64,000 bases of DNA from Pseudomonas inefficax (GTDB lineage: Bacteria; Pseudomonadota; Gammaproteobacteria; Pseudomonadales; Pseudomonadaceae): contig NZ_OPYN01000103.1 in the NCBI RefSeq assembly GCF_900277125.1, positions 64 through 64,063 on the forward strand, given 5' to 3'. The position numbers were made by a program, and so were the translations under genes. This document shows, piece by piece, positions 8,506 through 16,332 of the stretch. The notes beneath the pieces were generated by a model that was given only the letters and a program-made list of their open reading frames with translations, did not search any database and was not told the DNA's origin. Numbering within the stretch: the stretch's first letter is position 1; every line of letters begins with the position of its first letter.

Positions 8506-9251
8506 CAGGCAAGGCTCTCGCTACGCGGGTGAACGGAGAACAGGCCGAGCAGGCGCTCCGGGGTCAGGGCCTGGGCGGGTGGGGCGTCGAACAGTACCTG
8601 GCGGCTCAGGCCGGTAACCCGGTCGGCCAGGCGCATCACAGCCTCCAGGTCGTGTTCGATCCACAGCACGGTGGTGCCGGCCTGGCGCCAGCCTTGCAGC
8701 AGTTGTTCGAACACCTGGATGCCGGCTTCGTCCAGGGCCGACATCGGTTCGTCCAGTACCAGCAGTTGCGGCTCGGGGATCAGGCCCTGGGCCAGCAGCA
8801 CGCGTTGGCGTTCGCCACCGGAAAGCGCGCCCATGCGCCGTTTGCGCTTGTCGAGCATGCCGACCCGCGCCAGCGCCGCGTCGATGGCCGGCTGCACCCG
8901 GCGCGACAGGCCGAGGAAGGCGGGGCGGCGCTGGCACATGGCAGCCATGAAGTCGTCGACGGTCATCGGCAGGCCACGGTCGAACTCCAGCGCCTGCGGC
9001 ACATAGCCGATCACTTCGCGTTCGCCGGGCCAGTGCAGGGTCAGCTGGCCCTGGTGCGGCATCTGCCCGAGCAGGGTCTTGATCAGCGAGCTCTTGCCGC
9101 CGCCGTTGGGGCCGACGATGGCATGCACGCTGCCGGCGGCAACGTTGAAGCTGACCTGTTCGAGGATGCGGGTGCGGCCCAGGGTCAGGTCGATGCCGGC
9201 GAACTCGATGCGCGGCCCGCAGGCCGTCACCAGGTTGGCGGCCGCGGTCAT
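8505..9251 (-). CDS. fpvD: ABC transporter ATP-binding protein FpvD
   Basis: 248 residues. Walker A is GPNGGGKSS, the signature is LSGGERQR, Walker B is LLVLDEP, and the switch His lies in WIEHDLE. It is the MntA/ZnuC-type ATPase that powers the fpv metal importer. It overlaps fpvC by four bases and touches fpvE. Confidence 0.94.
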   Translation of the reverse strand: MTAAANLVTACGPRIEFAGIDLTLGRTRILEQVSFNVAAGSVHAIVGPNGGGKSSLIKTLLGQMPHQGQLTLHWPGEREVIGYVPQALEFDRGLPMTVDDFMAAMCQRRPAFLGLSRRVQPAIDAALARVGMLDKRKRRMGALSGGERQRVLLAQGLIPEPQLLVLDEPMSALDEAGIQVFEQLLQGWRQAGTTVLWIEHDLEAVMRLADRVTGLSRQVLFDAPPAQALTPERLLGLFSVHPRSESLA

Positions 9252-10150
9252 GCGCGGTTCTCCTGGATGGCGCGGACCACGGTATCGAGGTTGCGCTTCA
9301 TCTCCACTTCGTACTTGTCCTTGGTGTATTCACCGTAGGAAATGTGCGTCAGCGGGTACAGGCGCACGCCGGATTCACGCTGGATGGTTTCGACGTAGGC
9401 CGACGGGAAGTCCATTTCCGAGAAGATCACCCGCACATCCAGCGCCTTGAGCTGGTCGATGGTCTTCTTCAACTGGGCCGGGCTGGGTTCGATGCCATGG
9501 GCTGGCTCGACCACCGCAGTCACCTCCAGGCCGAAGTCACGCACCAGGTAGTCGTAGGCGGCATGGATGGTGGCGACCCGGAAGGTGGCGCTGGGCGCCT
9601 CGGTGACCTTGGCCAGTGCGTCGGCACGCAGTGTGCGCAGGCGCTTGGCATAGGCGCGGGCGTTTTGCGTGTACAGCTTGGCGTTGTCCGGGTCGAGCTT
9701 GCCCAGTTCGCGGGCGATGTTGTTGACCTGGGCGATGGTGGTGCTGATCGACAGGAAGGTGTGCGGGTTGACCACCTTGCCGGCGCCGCGGGCGGCAATG
9801 CCGGTGGCCGCCAGCAACGGCACGTTCTGGTTGGCCTCGATGGTGTTGATGCCTGGCTTTTCGCTGGCGGCGATCATGCGGTCGGCGAAATCGTCATGGC
9901 CGACGCCGTTGAGCACCACCACGTCCAGCGTGCCGATGCGCTTGATGTCCTCGGCCCGTGGCTCGTAGGCATGGGGGTTGAACCCCGCCGGAATCAGCGG
10001 CACCACTTCGGCCTTGTCACCGACGATGTTGCTCACATAGCTGTAGTAGGGGTGCAGGGTAATGCCGATACGCAGGGGCTTGCCGTTATCGGCCAGGGCC
10101 TGTGCCGGCAGGGCAAGGGCCAGGAGCAGGGCGAGGGCGGAGCGGAGCAT
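9248..10150 (-). CDS. fpvC: Periplasmic iron-binding protein FpvC
   Basis: 300 residues with a signal peptide ending ALA (about residue 20). Metal ligands of the cluster A-I family are placed as expected: ITLHPYYSYV, GFNPHAYEP, VNPHTFLS and the acidic FSEMDFPS. In P. aeruginosa, FpvC acts as a periplasmic ferrous-iron chelator needed to pull iron off pyoverdine together with the reductase FpvG. It starts 16 bases after fpvK, the only gap in the otherwise overlapping operon. Confidence 0.93.
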   Translation of the reverse strand: MLRSALALLLALALPAQALADNGKPLRIGITLHPYYSYVSNIVGDKAEVVPLIPAGFNPHAYEPRAEDIKRIGTLDVVVLNGVGHDDFADRMIAASEKPGINTIEANQNVPLLAATGIAARGAGKVVNPHTFLSISTTIAQVNNIARELGKLDPDNAKLYTQNARAYAKRLRTLRADALAKVTEAPSATFRVATIHAAYDYLVRDFGLEVTAVVEPAHGIEPSPAQLKKTIDQLKALDVRVIFSEMDFPSAYVETIQRESGVRLYPLTHISYGEYTKDKYEVEMKRNLDTVVRAIQENRA

Positions 10151-10166
10151 GGGGGAGTCCTTGGGT

Positions 10167-10736
10167 TCAGTGACGGTGTTCGCGGGTGACCCCGGCGTCG
10201 TAATGGCTGACCACCTGCTGCCAGCCGGCGGCGATCAGGGCGGCCTGGCCGAGGTCGTCCGGGGGCACGGCGGCGCTGTCGCGGCGCAGCCAGACATCGG
10301 CCTGACCGGTGCTGTCGGCCGGCAGGATCAGCAGCAGGCTGCCGGCCACTGCCGGGGCCTGGCTGCGGCCAAGGTAGGCGCCGGGCTCCAGCCACGACCA
10401 TTGGTGGCTGCCGCGGCTCTGGCTGCCGGCATCGACCACGAACGGCGGCAGGCCTTCCTCGGTCAGAGCCTGCACGCTGGGCGCGGCGGCGTTTTCCTCA
10501 CGCAGCAGCTGGATTTCGTCGAAGGCCACCCGCAGGTCGGTATACAGGCCTTGCTCGGCGGCGGTGAGGTCGCGACGGGCGTCGATCTGGTGGCTGGCGA
10601 TGGCCTGTTCATCCTCACGTTCGCCACGCAGCAGCACCACGCTGGTGGCGAGTACCACGATCAGCAGGCTGACCAGCAGCACGTAGAGGGTTTCGTGCCC
10701 CGCACCGGCCGGGCGAATCACTTGGGCGCGGCTCAT
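10167..10736 (-). CDS. fpvK: Inner-membrane protein FpvK
   Basis: 189 residues with a single membrane helix (about residues 17-40, TLYVLLVSLLIVVLATSVVL) and a soluble domain, probably periplasmic. It has no recognised catalytic motif. The name rests on its place between fpvJ and fpvC, as PA2406 in P. aeruginosa, where FpvJ and FpvK join FpvG and FpvH in the membrane complex that releases iron from pyoverdine. It overlaps fpvJ by four bases. Confidence 0.85.
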   Translation of the reverse strand: MSRAQVIRPAGAGHETLYVLLVSLLIVVLATSVVLLRGEREDEQAIASHQIDARRDLTAAEQGLYTDLRVAFDEIQLLREENAAAPSVQALTEEGLPPFVVDAGSQSRGSHQWSWLEPGAYLGRSQAPAVAGSLLLILPADSTGQADVWLRRDSAAVPPDDLGQAALIAAGWQQVVSHYDAGVTREHRH

Positions 10737-11053
10737 GGCTGGGCGATATCGGCGTAGTCGACTTCCACCACGTGCCCGGGGCCGGCATCGAACAGCACAT
10801 AGAACTCGCCGTCCGGCCGCTTGAAGGTCAGGGTCGAGTCATCACCGAGCTTGCCGCCGACCAGCACCTGTTCGTCGTAGCCGATCACATCCAGGGTTAC
10901 CCCGGGGGCACCGCTGCCGTCCGAGAAGCCGCCGGTGCACTTGACCTGGCCGCCAGGCAGTTGTTCGCATTCGCACATCGGGTTGTGCGCCAGGGCCGGG
11001 CCGGCGGCCAGCACCAGCAAGGGCAGGGCGAGGGTGCGCAACAGGTGTTTCAT
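10733..11053 (-). CDS. fpvJ: Small secreted/periplasmic protein FpvJ
   Basis: 106 residues. The ATG at 11053 begins a signal peptide (MKHLLRTLALPLLVLAAGPALA); the frame stays open further upstream but would lose that signal. Directly after the predicted cleavage comes HNPMCECEQ, so the mature protein begins with a His and a CxC pair that could hold a metal or a disulfide. It is the PA2405 counterpart by position and overlaps fpvH and fpvK by four bases each. Confidence 0.86.
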   Translation of the reverse strand: MKHLLRTLALPLLVLAAGPALAHNPMCECEQLPGGQVKCTGGFSDGSGAPGVTLDVIGYDEQVLVGGKLGDDSTLTFKRPDGEFYVLFDAGPGHVVEVDYADIAQP

Positions 11054-11589
11054 TTCTTGCCTCCTTGTTTCTCGAGCCAGGCCACGGTGGCTGGCGATGC
11101 CTTGGCCAGGGGGACCGACGCCTGGTGCATGCTGCCGTCCCAGCCTTCGAGCGTGATCCAGACCTGCGCGTCGGGCTTGGTGCGTGGCGGGATCGGCAAC
11201 GAGGTGCCCATGTTGTACGGCGCACCGAAGAAAATCGTGCCGGCGGCGCGCAGGCTGCGCGGTTTGCCGATGCGCAGGTAGGCCGCCTTGACGCCGTTGA
11301 CGCAGGCCTTGCACAGCGATGCATTGAAGACCTTGAAGTGGCCGGCCGGGCCGTCGGCGCGGGGGGGCTCGTCACGCATCTCGGCCAGGTCCAGGGTATA
11401 GGGGCCGACCTGGATGTCGTTGATCACATTGGCGCCGAGCCCCGCTTCGCCGCGGAACAGCTTGGCCTCGGCGAAGTACTTGGGCATGAAGCCCAGCGGG
11501 ATGAGGATCAACAGGATGTTCAGGTGAAAACGCCATTTCAGCCACAGTTGCTTGCGCGGGCTGACGGGCACGGCTTGGGCCTGGCTCAT
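11050..11589 (-). CDS. fpvH: Membrane-anchored protein FpvH
   Basis: 179 residues. One N-terminal membrane helix (about residues 20-37) anchors a periplasmic domain that contains CKAC, a CxxC pair that may be redox-active or bind metal. In P. aeruginosa FpvH is needed with FpvG and FpvC for iron release from ferripyoverdine. It overlaps fpvG and fpvJ by four bases. Confidence 0.87.
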   Translation of the reverse strand: MSQAQAVPVSPRKQLWLKWRFHLNILLILIPLGFMPKYFAEAKLFRGEAGLGANVINDIQVGPYTLDLAEMRDEPPRADGPAGHFKVFNASLCKACVNGVKAAYLRIGKPRSLRAAGTIFFGAPYNMGTSLPIPPRTKPDAQVWITLEGWDGSMHQASVPLAKASPATVAWLEKQGGKK

Positions 11590-12779
11590 GGGCGGATCTC
11601 CACGGTGGGTTCATTGCGCGCCAGGCGCGGCGTGCGCTCGCTGCGCTTGAGGGCGGCGGCGGTGGCCTGGGCGGTGCGTTTGGTCCAGATCAGCAAGCCG
11701 CTGAACACCATCAGGGTGAGGACCAGGCCGAAGAAGAACCACACCAGCTTGATCGGCAGGCCGCCGAAATCGCCGGTATGCAGCGGGCGCATGGACTCGG
11801 TGACGAACTCCAGGGCGGTGCGGTCGCTGATCAGGAACTGGCTGTCGACATTGCGCGTGTACGGGTTCACCGAAGCGCTCTGGAACATCAGCGGGTACCA
11901 GCCTGGCCCCGCCAGAGTGATGTGGCTGTAGGCGGTGGCTGGCAGCGAGATGAAGTTGATCTCCAGCCCCGGCACCGCCAGGCCGGCGATGCGTGCCGCT
12001 TCATCCAGGTCGATGCGCGCTGCCGGGCTGCCATTCGGGGTTTGCGGCACGTCCTCACGCGCGATCACCGGCACGATGGGCCGGCTGGAAATGGTGATGT
12101 GGTTGTCGGCCAGGATCGCCTGGATCAGGAACCAGGTGCCGGTGATGGATATGACGGCAATGAACCAGATCGACCAGACCCCGGCCAGGCGGTGCAGGTC
12201 GCCCCAGAAAATCCGCGAACCATGGCCGGTGCGCACCGGCTTGAAAAAGCCCTTCCAGAACTTCTTGTACACCACCAGGCCGGTGACCAGCGAAGCCAGC
12301 ATGGGCAGGCCGAGCAGCGACACCAGGTACCAGCCCCAGCTGAAACCGTTGGTGAACGGTACCAGCCACCAGCCGTGCAGGGCGCGGGTGAAGGCTTCGA
12401 AGTTGAAGTCCGGAGTCTTGCCCTGAATGGCCCCTGTGTAGGGGTTTACATATAACGTCGGGCTAGTGCCGTCAGGCAGGGTGACATTGGCTTTGACTGC
12501 GAAGTGCGAACCGTCGGGCTGGTTGAGCCGCTCCACCACCATGTCCGGCTCGGCGTTGTGCAGGGCGTCCAGTACCTGCTGGAAGCTCAGGCGTTCGGCA
12601 TCGGCGTCGGGCTTGTTGGCGCGCACGGCCGGGTCGGCCAGCCAGACGATTTCCTGGCTGACCACGGCGAGCATGCCGGTGAAGCAGACGATCAGGACAA
12701 AGAACCAGATCGGCAAGGCGAGCCAGCTGTGGACCAGGAACCACAGCCTGGATTTGGATTTTTTCGGTGATTTGGCCAT
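11586..12779 (-). CDS. fpvG: PepSY-type inner-membrane ferripyoverdine reductase FpvG
   Basis: 397 residues starting MAKSPKKSKSRLWFLVHSWLALP. Four membrane helices surround two PepSY-type periplasmic regions, the standard PepSY_TM layout. FpvG is the reductase that reduces Fe(III)-pyoverdine in the periplasm of P. aeruginosa. It is the first gene of an eight-gene operon running to 6746. Earlier in-frame codons up to 12881 exist, but the basic stretch and membrane helix start at 12779. A Fur-like site lies about 70 bases upstream. Confidence 0.92.
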   Translation of the reverse strand: MAKSPKKSKSRLWFLVHSWLALPIWFFVLIVCFTGMLAVVSQEIVWLADPAVRANKPDADAERLSFQQVLDALHNAEPDMVVERLNQPDGSHFAVKANVTLPDGTSPTLYVNPYTGAIQGKTPDFNFEAFTRALHGWWLVPFTNGFSWGWYLVSLLGLPMLASLVTGLVVYKKFWKGFFKPVRTGHGSRIFWGDLHRLAGVWSIWFIAVISITGTWFLIQAILADNHITISSRPIVPVIAREDVPQTPNGSPAARIDLDEAARIAGLAVPGLEINFISLPATAYSHITLAGPGWYPLMFQSASVNPYTRNVDSQFLISDRTALEFVTESMRPLHTGDFGGLPIKLVWFFFGLVLTLMVFSGLLIWTKRTAQATAAALKRSERTPRLARNEPTVEIRP

Positions 12780-12845
12780 CTGACGGTCTTCTGCAATGGG
12801 GAGTCGAGCGTGTGCCCAGCCAAAGAGGGGCTGTATTGATAAGGA

Positions 12846-12860
12846 CGAATGAGAATCGAA
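12846..12860 (-). promoter_or_regulatory. Possible Fur site upstream of fpvG
   Basis: AATGAGAAT is a common half of Pseudomonas Fur boxes and sits about 70 bases before fpvG in an AT-richer stretch. The other half is degenerate, so this is a weak call. No iron-starvation sigma box was found here. Confidence 0.3.
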
Positions 12861-12925
12861 AACCTGCCGTTTTAAATGCAAGTAAATGTTTCAGGATGCA
12901 AAGGAACCTGAAATCTGGCGCGATC

Positions 12926-13045
12926 CTGTAGGAGCGGCCTTGTGTCGCGAAAGGGCTGCGCAGCAGCCCCAGGGTTTCAGCGCAGGTGCACAAATTGCCG
13001 GGGCTGCTTCGCAGCCCTTTCGCGACACAAGGCCGCTCCTACAGG
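12926..13045. repeat. REP pair, ggagcggccttgtgtcgcg type
   Basis: Inverted REP copies (ctgtaggagcggccttgtg... and ...cacaaggccgctcctacagg) with an inner palindrome (gggctgcgcagcagccc). It fills most of the 341-base gap between fpvG and the pvdA stop; the rest holds the Fur-like site and a hairpin after pvdA. Confidence 0.9.
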
Positions 13046-13086
13046 TCCTGTACATGCCCTGGGGGCAGTGCTGGTCTTGCCGGCGA

Positions 13087-13105
13087 TGGGCTGCGTGGCA
13101 GCCCA
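13087..13105 (-). terminator. Hairpin downstream of pvdA
   Basis: TGGGCTGC-gtg-GCAGCCCA is a perfect eight-pair stem 15 bases after the pvdA stop. No T-run follows on the minus strand, so it may act as an RNA end-protecting hairpin rather than an intrinsic terminator. Confidence 0.45.
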
Positions 13106-13120
13106 ATGAAGCAGGAGGGA

Positions 13121-14455
13121 TCAGGCGCGGGTCAGGGCCACTGCCGGTTGCGGTTTGCCGTGCAGCTGCGCCAAGTCCTGGTACAGCGCGCGGCCAATTT
13201 CAGCAGCGCGCGCCGGCAGCACCGAGAGCAGGGTGTCACTCAGGCCGTGGCTGTTTTCGCAGAAGCCCTGCAGGTACACCGAGGCCTGCAGGTCGGGGCT
13301 GGCCAGCACGCGGTAGTTGCGGTCGACGCTGAAGTCCTCCAGATATCCGGCCAGGGGCGCCAGCAGGTCACGGTGCGAGCGGCGCTCGTAGCCAGTGGCG
13401 AGTATCACCGCGTCGTAGCGGTGGGTCTGCTGCTGGCCGGTGGCGAGGTCGCGCAGGGTCAGCTCCAGGCCTTCGCGGGTGGCCACCACGGCTTCGACCT
13501 GGCGCCGGCACAGCACGTTGTGGCGGTACTGGTGGGCGACTTTTTGCCGGTAGAGGATGCCGTAGATGCGTTCGATCAGGTTGAGGTCCACCACCGAATA
13601 GTTGGTGTTGTGGTATTCGCCGAGCAGCTTGCTGCGCTGGTCGGCCGGTTCGTTATAGACCAGGTCGGTGTAGTCCGGCGAGAAGATCTCGTTGACGAAC
13701 GGGCTGTCATCGGCAGGCTTGAGGGCCGAACCGCGCAGGATCATGTCGACCTTGACCGACGGGTAGCTGTCATTGAGGTCGATGAACGCCTCGGCGGCGC
13801 TCTGGCCCGAACCGATTACGGCAATGCGCATCGGCTTGCCGGCGGTGCACGGCAGCTTGTTCAGGCTGCTCAGGTACTGAGAGTGATGGAATACCCGCGG
13901 GTCGTCCTTGAAGGCGCCGAACTTTTCCGGAATTTTTGGCGTACCGCCGCTACCGACCACCACCGAACGGGTTCGGCGGCTGTATTCGCGGCCTTGGCCG
14001 TCACGCGATACCAGGCGCAGGTGCTCGACCCGGCCTGCCTGCACGTCCGGCTCGATGCGCAGCACTTCCTCGCCATATACCGCCTGGGTGGCGAAGTGTT
14101 CGGCGGCCCAGCGCAGGTAGTCGTTGTACTCGAGGCGGCAGGGGTAGAAGGTGCCGAGGTTGATGAAGTCGGCCAGGCGCTGCTTCTGGTGCAGGTAGTT
14201 GACGAAGCTGTAGGGGCTGGTGGGGTTGCGCAGCGACACCAGGTCCTTTAGAAACGAGATCTGCAACTCGCTCTGGGTGGCCAGGGTTTCGCCGTGCCAG
14301 CGATAGTCCTGCTGTTTGTCGATGAACAGCGCATCGAGGGCATGTCCCTGGGACTCGGCGAGTTCTTCCAGGGCGATGGCCAGGGCCAGGTTGGAAGGGC
14401 CGAAGCCCACGCCGATCAGGTCCTTGATGGTTTCCGGGTTTGCAGACTGGCTCAT
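13121..14455 (-). CDS. pvdA: L-ornithine N5-monooxygenase PvdA
   Basis: 444 residues. The FAD site is GVGFGPSNLALAI near the N-terminus, the NADPH site is VIGSGQSAAE mid-protein, and the late ATGYE motif is typical of N-hydroxylating flavoenzymes. PvdA hydroxylates ornithine to N5-hydroxyornithine, the first committed step for the hydroxamate groups of pyoverdine. The ATG at 14455 is chosen because it opens the family N-terminus; upstream in-frame codons reach 14539. Its promoter carries a perfect iron-starvation sigma box. It is a single-gene unit, separate from fpv. Confidence 0.95.
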   Translation of the reverse strand: MSQSANPETIKDLIGVGFGPSNLALAIALEELAESQGHALDALFIDKQQDYRWHGETLATQSELQISFLKDLVSLRNPTSPYSFVNYLHQKQRLADFINLGTFYPCRLEYNDYLRWAAEHFATQAVYGEEVLRIEPDVQAGRVEHLRLVSRDGQGREYSRRTRSVVVGSGGTPKIPEKFGAFKDDPRVFHHSQYLSSLNKLPCTAGKPMRIAVIGSGQSAAEAFIDLNDSYPSVKVDMILRGSALKPADDSPFVNEIFSPDYTDLVYNEPADQRSKLLGEYHNTNYSVVDLNLIERIYGILYRQKVAHQYRHNVLCRRQVEAVVATREGLELTLRDLATGQQQTHRYDAVILATGYERRSHRDLLAPLAGYLEDFSVDRNYRVLASPDLQASVYLQGFCENSHGLSDTLLSVLPARAAEIGRALYQDLAQLHGKPQPAVALTRA

Positions 14456-14530
14456 GGCTGCGGTTCCATAATGGTCGAATGTTGACGCTCGCCGGGAGAG
14501 GCCGGCGCCTGCGCTTGTACATTGGGTGGA

Positions 14531-14554
14531 ACGAGCCAAACGGTGGGGAATTTA
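14531..14554 (-). promoter_or_regulatory. Iron-starvation sigma factor box of pvdA
   Basis: Read on the minus strand the sequence is TAAAT, 16 bases, then CGT: an exact match to the PvdS/PfrI consensus TAAAT-N16-CGT. It lies 75 to 100 bases upstream of the pvdA ATG. Confidence 0.85.
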
Positions 14555-14657
14555 CTGGCGGGTAACCGGGCAATTGCAACAGGGGGCTAAAGGCTTGCGC
14601 CTGTCTGCCGATAGGCAGAACAACCCAAGGACCTATTTGCAACGCAGGGAGAAAGAC

Positions 14658-15092
14658 ATGACAGGTATTGCAGCAGTCAGCATCCGCACCACGACCCAGG
14701 CGGCGAGCACAATCCAGGCCACCGACAGCCAGGATGCGCAAAAGACCGAAGAGAGTGCGGCCGGCGCTCAGGCCGACACGTCGAAAGTGACCGGTGGTGG
14801 CCAGGCGCAAGGTGCCCAGGGCAGCGGTGAGAGTTCGGAGCCTGCGCACATCAGGCAATTGCGCGAGATGATCAAGAAGCTGCAGAAGCAATTGGCCGAG
14901 GAACAGAAGCAACTGGCCCAGTTGATGGCACAGAAGATGGACGAAACGACCAAGCTGGCAGCCGTGACCGGCAAGCAGGCGAGCATCGCGACCATCAATG
15001 GTGAAATCATGCAGGCCACCGCGCAACTGCTCGAAGCGCTACAGAAAACGGGTGGCAGCAGCGCGGGCGGGATGGTCAGTACCACGGCCTGA
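14658..15092 (+). CDS. Coiled-coil protein, FlxA-like
   Basis: 144 residues from ATG 14658, with ribosome site cagggaga just upstream. The N-terminal half is Ala/Thr/Gln/Ser-rich and probably disordered. The middle (residues ~60-105) is a long Lys/Gln/Glu coiled coil of the type REMIKKLQKQLAEEQKQLAQL, and the tail is Gly/Ser-rich. This arrangement recalls the FlxA-like family found in many pseudomonads, whose role is unknown. No signal peptide. A REP pair follows directly. Confidence 0.8.
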   Translation: MTGIAAVSIRTTTQAASTIQATDSQDAQKTEESAAGAQADTSKVTGGGQAQGAQGSGESSEPAHIRQLREMIKKLQKQLAEEQKQLAQLMAQKMDETTKLAAVTGKQASIATINGEIMQATAQLLEALQKTGGSSAGGMVSTTA

Positions 15093-15108
15093 CAGCTGAC
15101 ACGGTCCC

Positions 15109-15226
15109 CTGTAGGAGCGGCCTTGTGTCGCGATGGGCCGCGAAGCGGCCCCGGGATGTTGGCATAAATGCAGAAATCGTCAGGGCTGCGTTGCAGCCCA
15201 TCGCGACACAAGGCCGCTCCTACAGG
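15109..15226. repeat. REP pair, ggagcggccttgtgtcgcg type
   Basis: Inverted copies around a spacer with its own gggctgcgttgcagccc palindrome. It lies between the convergent FlxA-like and pbpG genes. Confidence 0.9.
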
Positions 15227-15249
15227 GGCCTGGTAGCATCAGGCTGTGG

Positions 15250-16188
15250 TCATTCGGCCGCCAGGCGCCCCTTGTTCTGCCGCTCCGCCTTGTACTGCAT
15301 GGCCACCGCCGGTGCCGGCTTGGCGGCACCGGTTTCCAGCCACTGACGCATGCGGCTGGCATCGGCGAAGTGGGTGTACTTGCCAAAGGCATCGAGGATC
15401 ACCATGGCCACCGGGCGGTTGTCCATGCGGGTCAGCAGCACCAGGCAGTGCCCGGCTTCATTGGTGAAGCCGGTCTTGGTCAGCTTGATGTCCCAGTTGC
15501 TCTTGTTCACCAGGTGGTCGGTGTTGCGAAAGCCCAGGGTGTAGTTGGGCTTGCGGAAGGCCACGGTCTTTTCGCGGGTGGTCGAAAGCTCGCTCAGCAT
15601 CGGGTACTTGCGCGACGCCATCAGCAGTTTGGCCAGGTCACGAGCCGTGGACACGTTCTGCGTCGACAGGCCGGTCGGCTCGACGTAGCGAGTGTGCGCC
15701 ATGCCCAGGCTGCGGGCCTTGGCGTTCATCGCCTTGATGAACGCCGGGTAGCCGCCGGGGTAATGGTTGGCCAGGGTGTTGGCCGCACGGTTTTCCGATG
15801 ACATCAGGGTAATCAGCAACGTTTCGCGGCGGTCGAGCTGGCTGCCCAGCCGCACACGCGAATACACGCCTTTCATTTCCGGGTTGTTGGCAATGGTCAT
15901 GGTGAGCATCTCATCCATGGGCTGCCTGGCATCCAGCACTACCATCGCCGTCATCAGTTTGGTTACCGAAGCAATCGGTACCACGCGGTCAGCGTGGCTC
16001 GAATACAGCTCCTGGTTGGTGTTCAGGTCGATCAGCAGGGCGCTTCCCGAGGCAAGATGCAGCTTGGACGGGTCACGTTGAACCTGGGACGGGGGTTGTG
16101 CAGCAGCGGTCGACGGGAGGGTCGCAGTACCTGTGAGCAACAGCAGCAGGCTGAGGATGGACAGGGATGTTTTCACGTGGAGGCTCAC
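15250..16188 (-). CDS. pbpG: D-alanyl-D-alanine endopeptidase PbpG (PBP7)
   Basis: 312 residues with an N-terminal signal peptide (about residues 1-30). All three active-site motifs of S11 peptidases are present: SVTK at 74-77 (nucleophile Ser74), SEN at 131-133 and KTG at 238-240. PBP7 cuts D-Ala-meso-DAP cross-links of peptidoglycan in the periplasm. The start could also be GTG 16176, four residues later. Convergent with the FlxA-like gene across a REP pair. Confidence 0.93.
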   Translation of the reverse strand: MSLHVKTSLSILSLLLLLTGTATLPSTAAAQPPSQVQRDPSKLHLASGSALLIDLNTNQELYSSHADRVVPIASVTKLMTAMVVLDARQPMDEMLTMTIANNPEMKGVYSRVRLGSQLDRRETLLITLMSSENRAANTLANHYPGGYPAFIKAMNAKARSLGMAHTRYVEPTGLSTQNVSTARDLAKLLMASRKYPMLSELSTTREKTVAFRKPNYTLGFRNTDHLVNKSNWDIKLTKTGFTNEAGHCLVLLTRMDNRPVAMVILDAFGKYTHFADASRMRQWLETGAAKPAPAVAMQYKAERQNKGRLAAE

Positions 16189-16332
16189 TAAAAGTTGGTA
16201 TGTCGTTGGCTGTGCAAGGGTTTTCCCCCAAAAACCGCTGCATTCTGGAGTATGGCTGAATTGCTGTCGAATGCCTTATGACTAAAGGGCGCAACGTGAA
16301 CGAAATTTAATCCTCCAATTCTGTACCAATCG

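Noticed and set aside
12830..12870. Iron-starvation sigma box before fpvG
   Set aside because: ACG triplets occur on the plus strand but none is followed at 16 bases by ATTTA, so the motif is not met.
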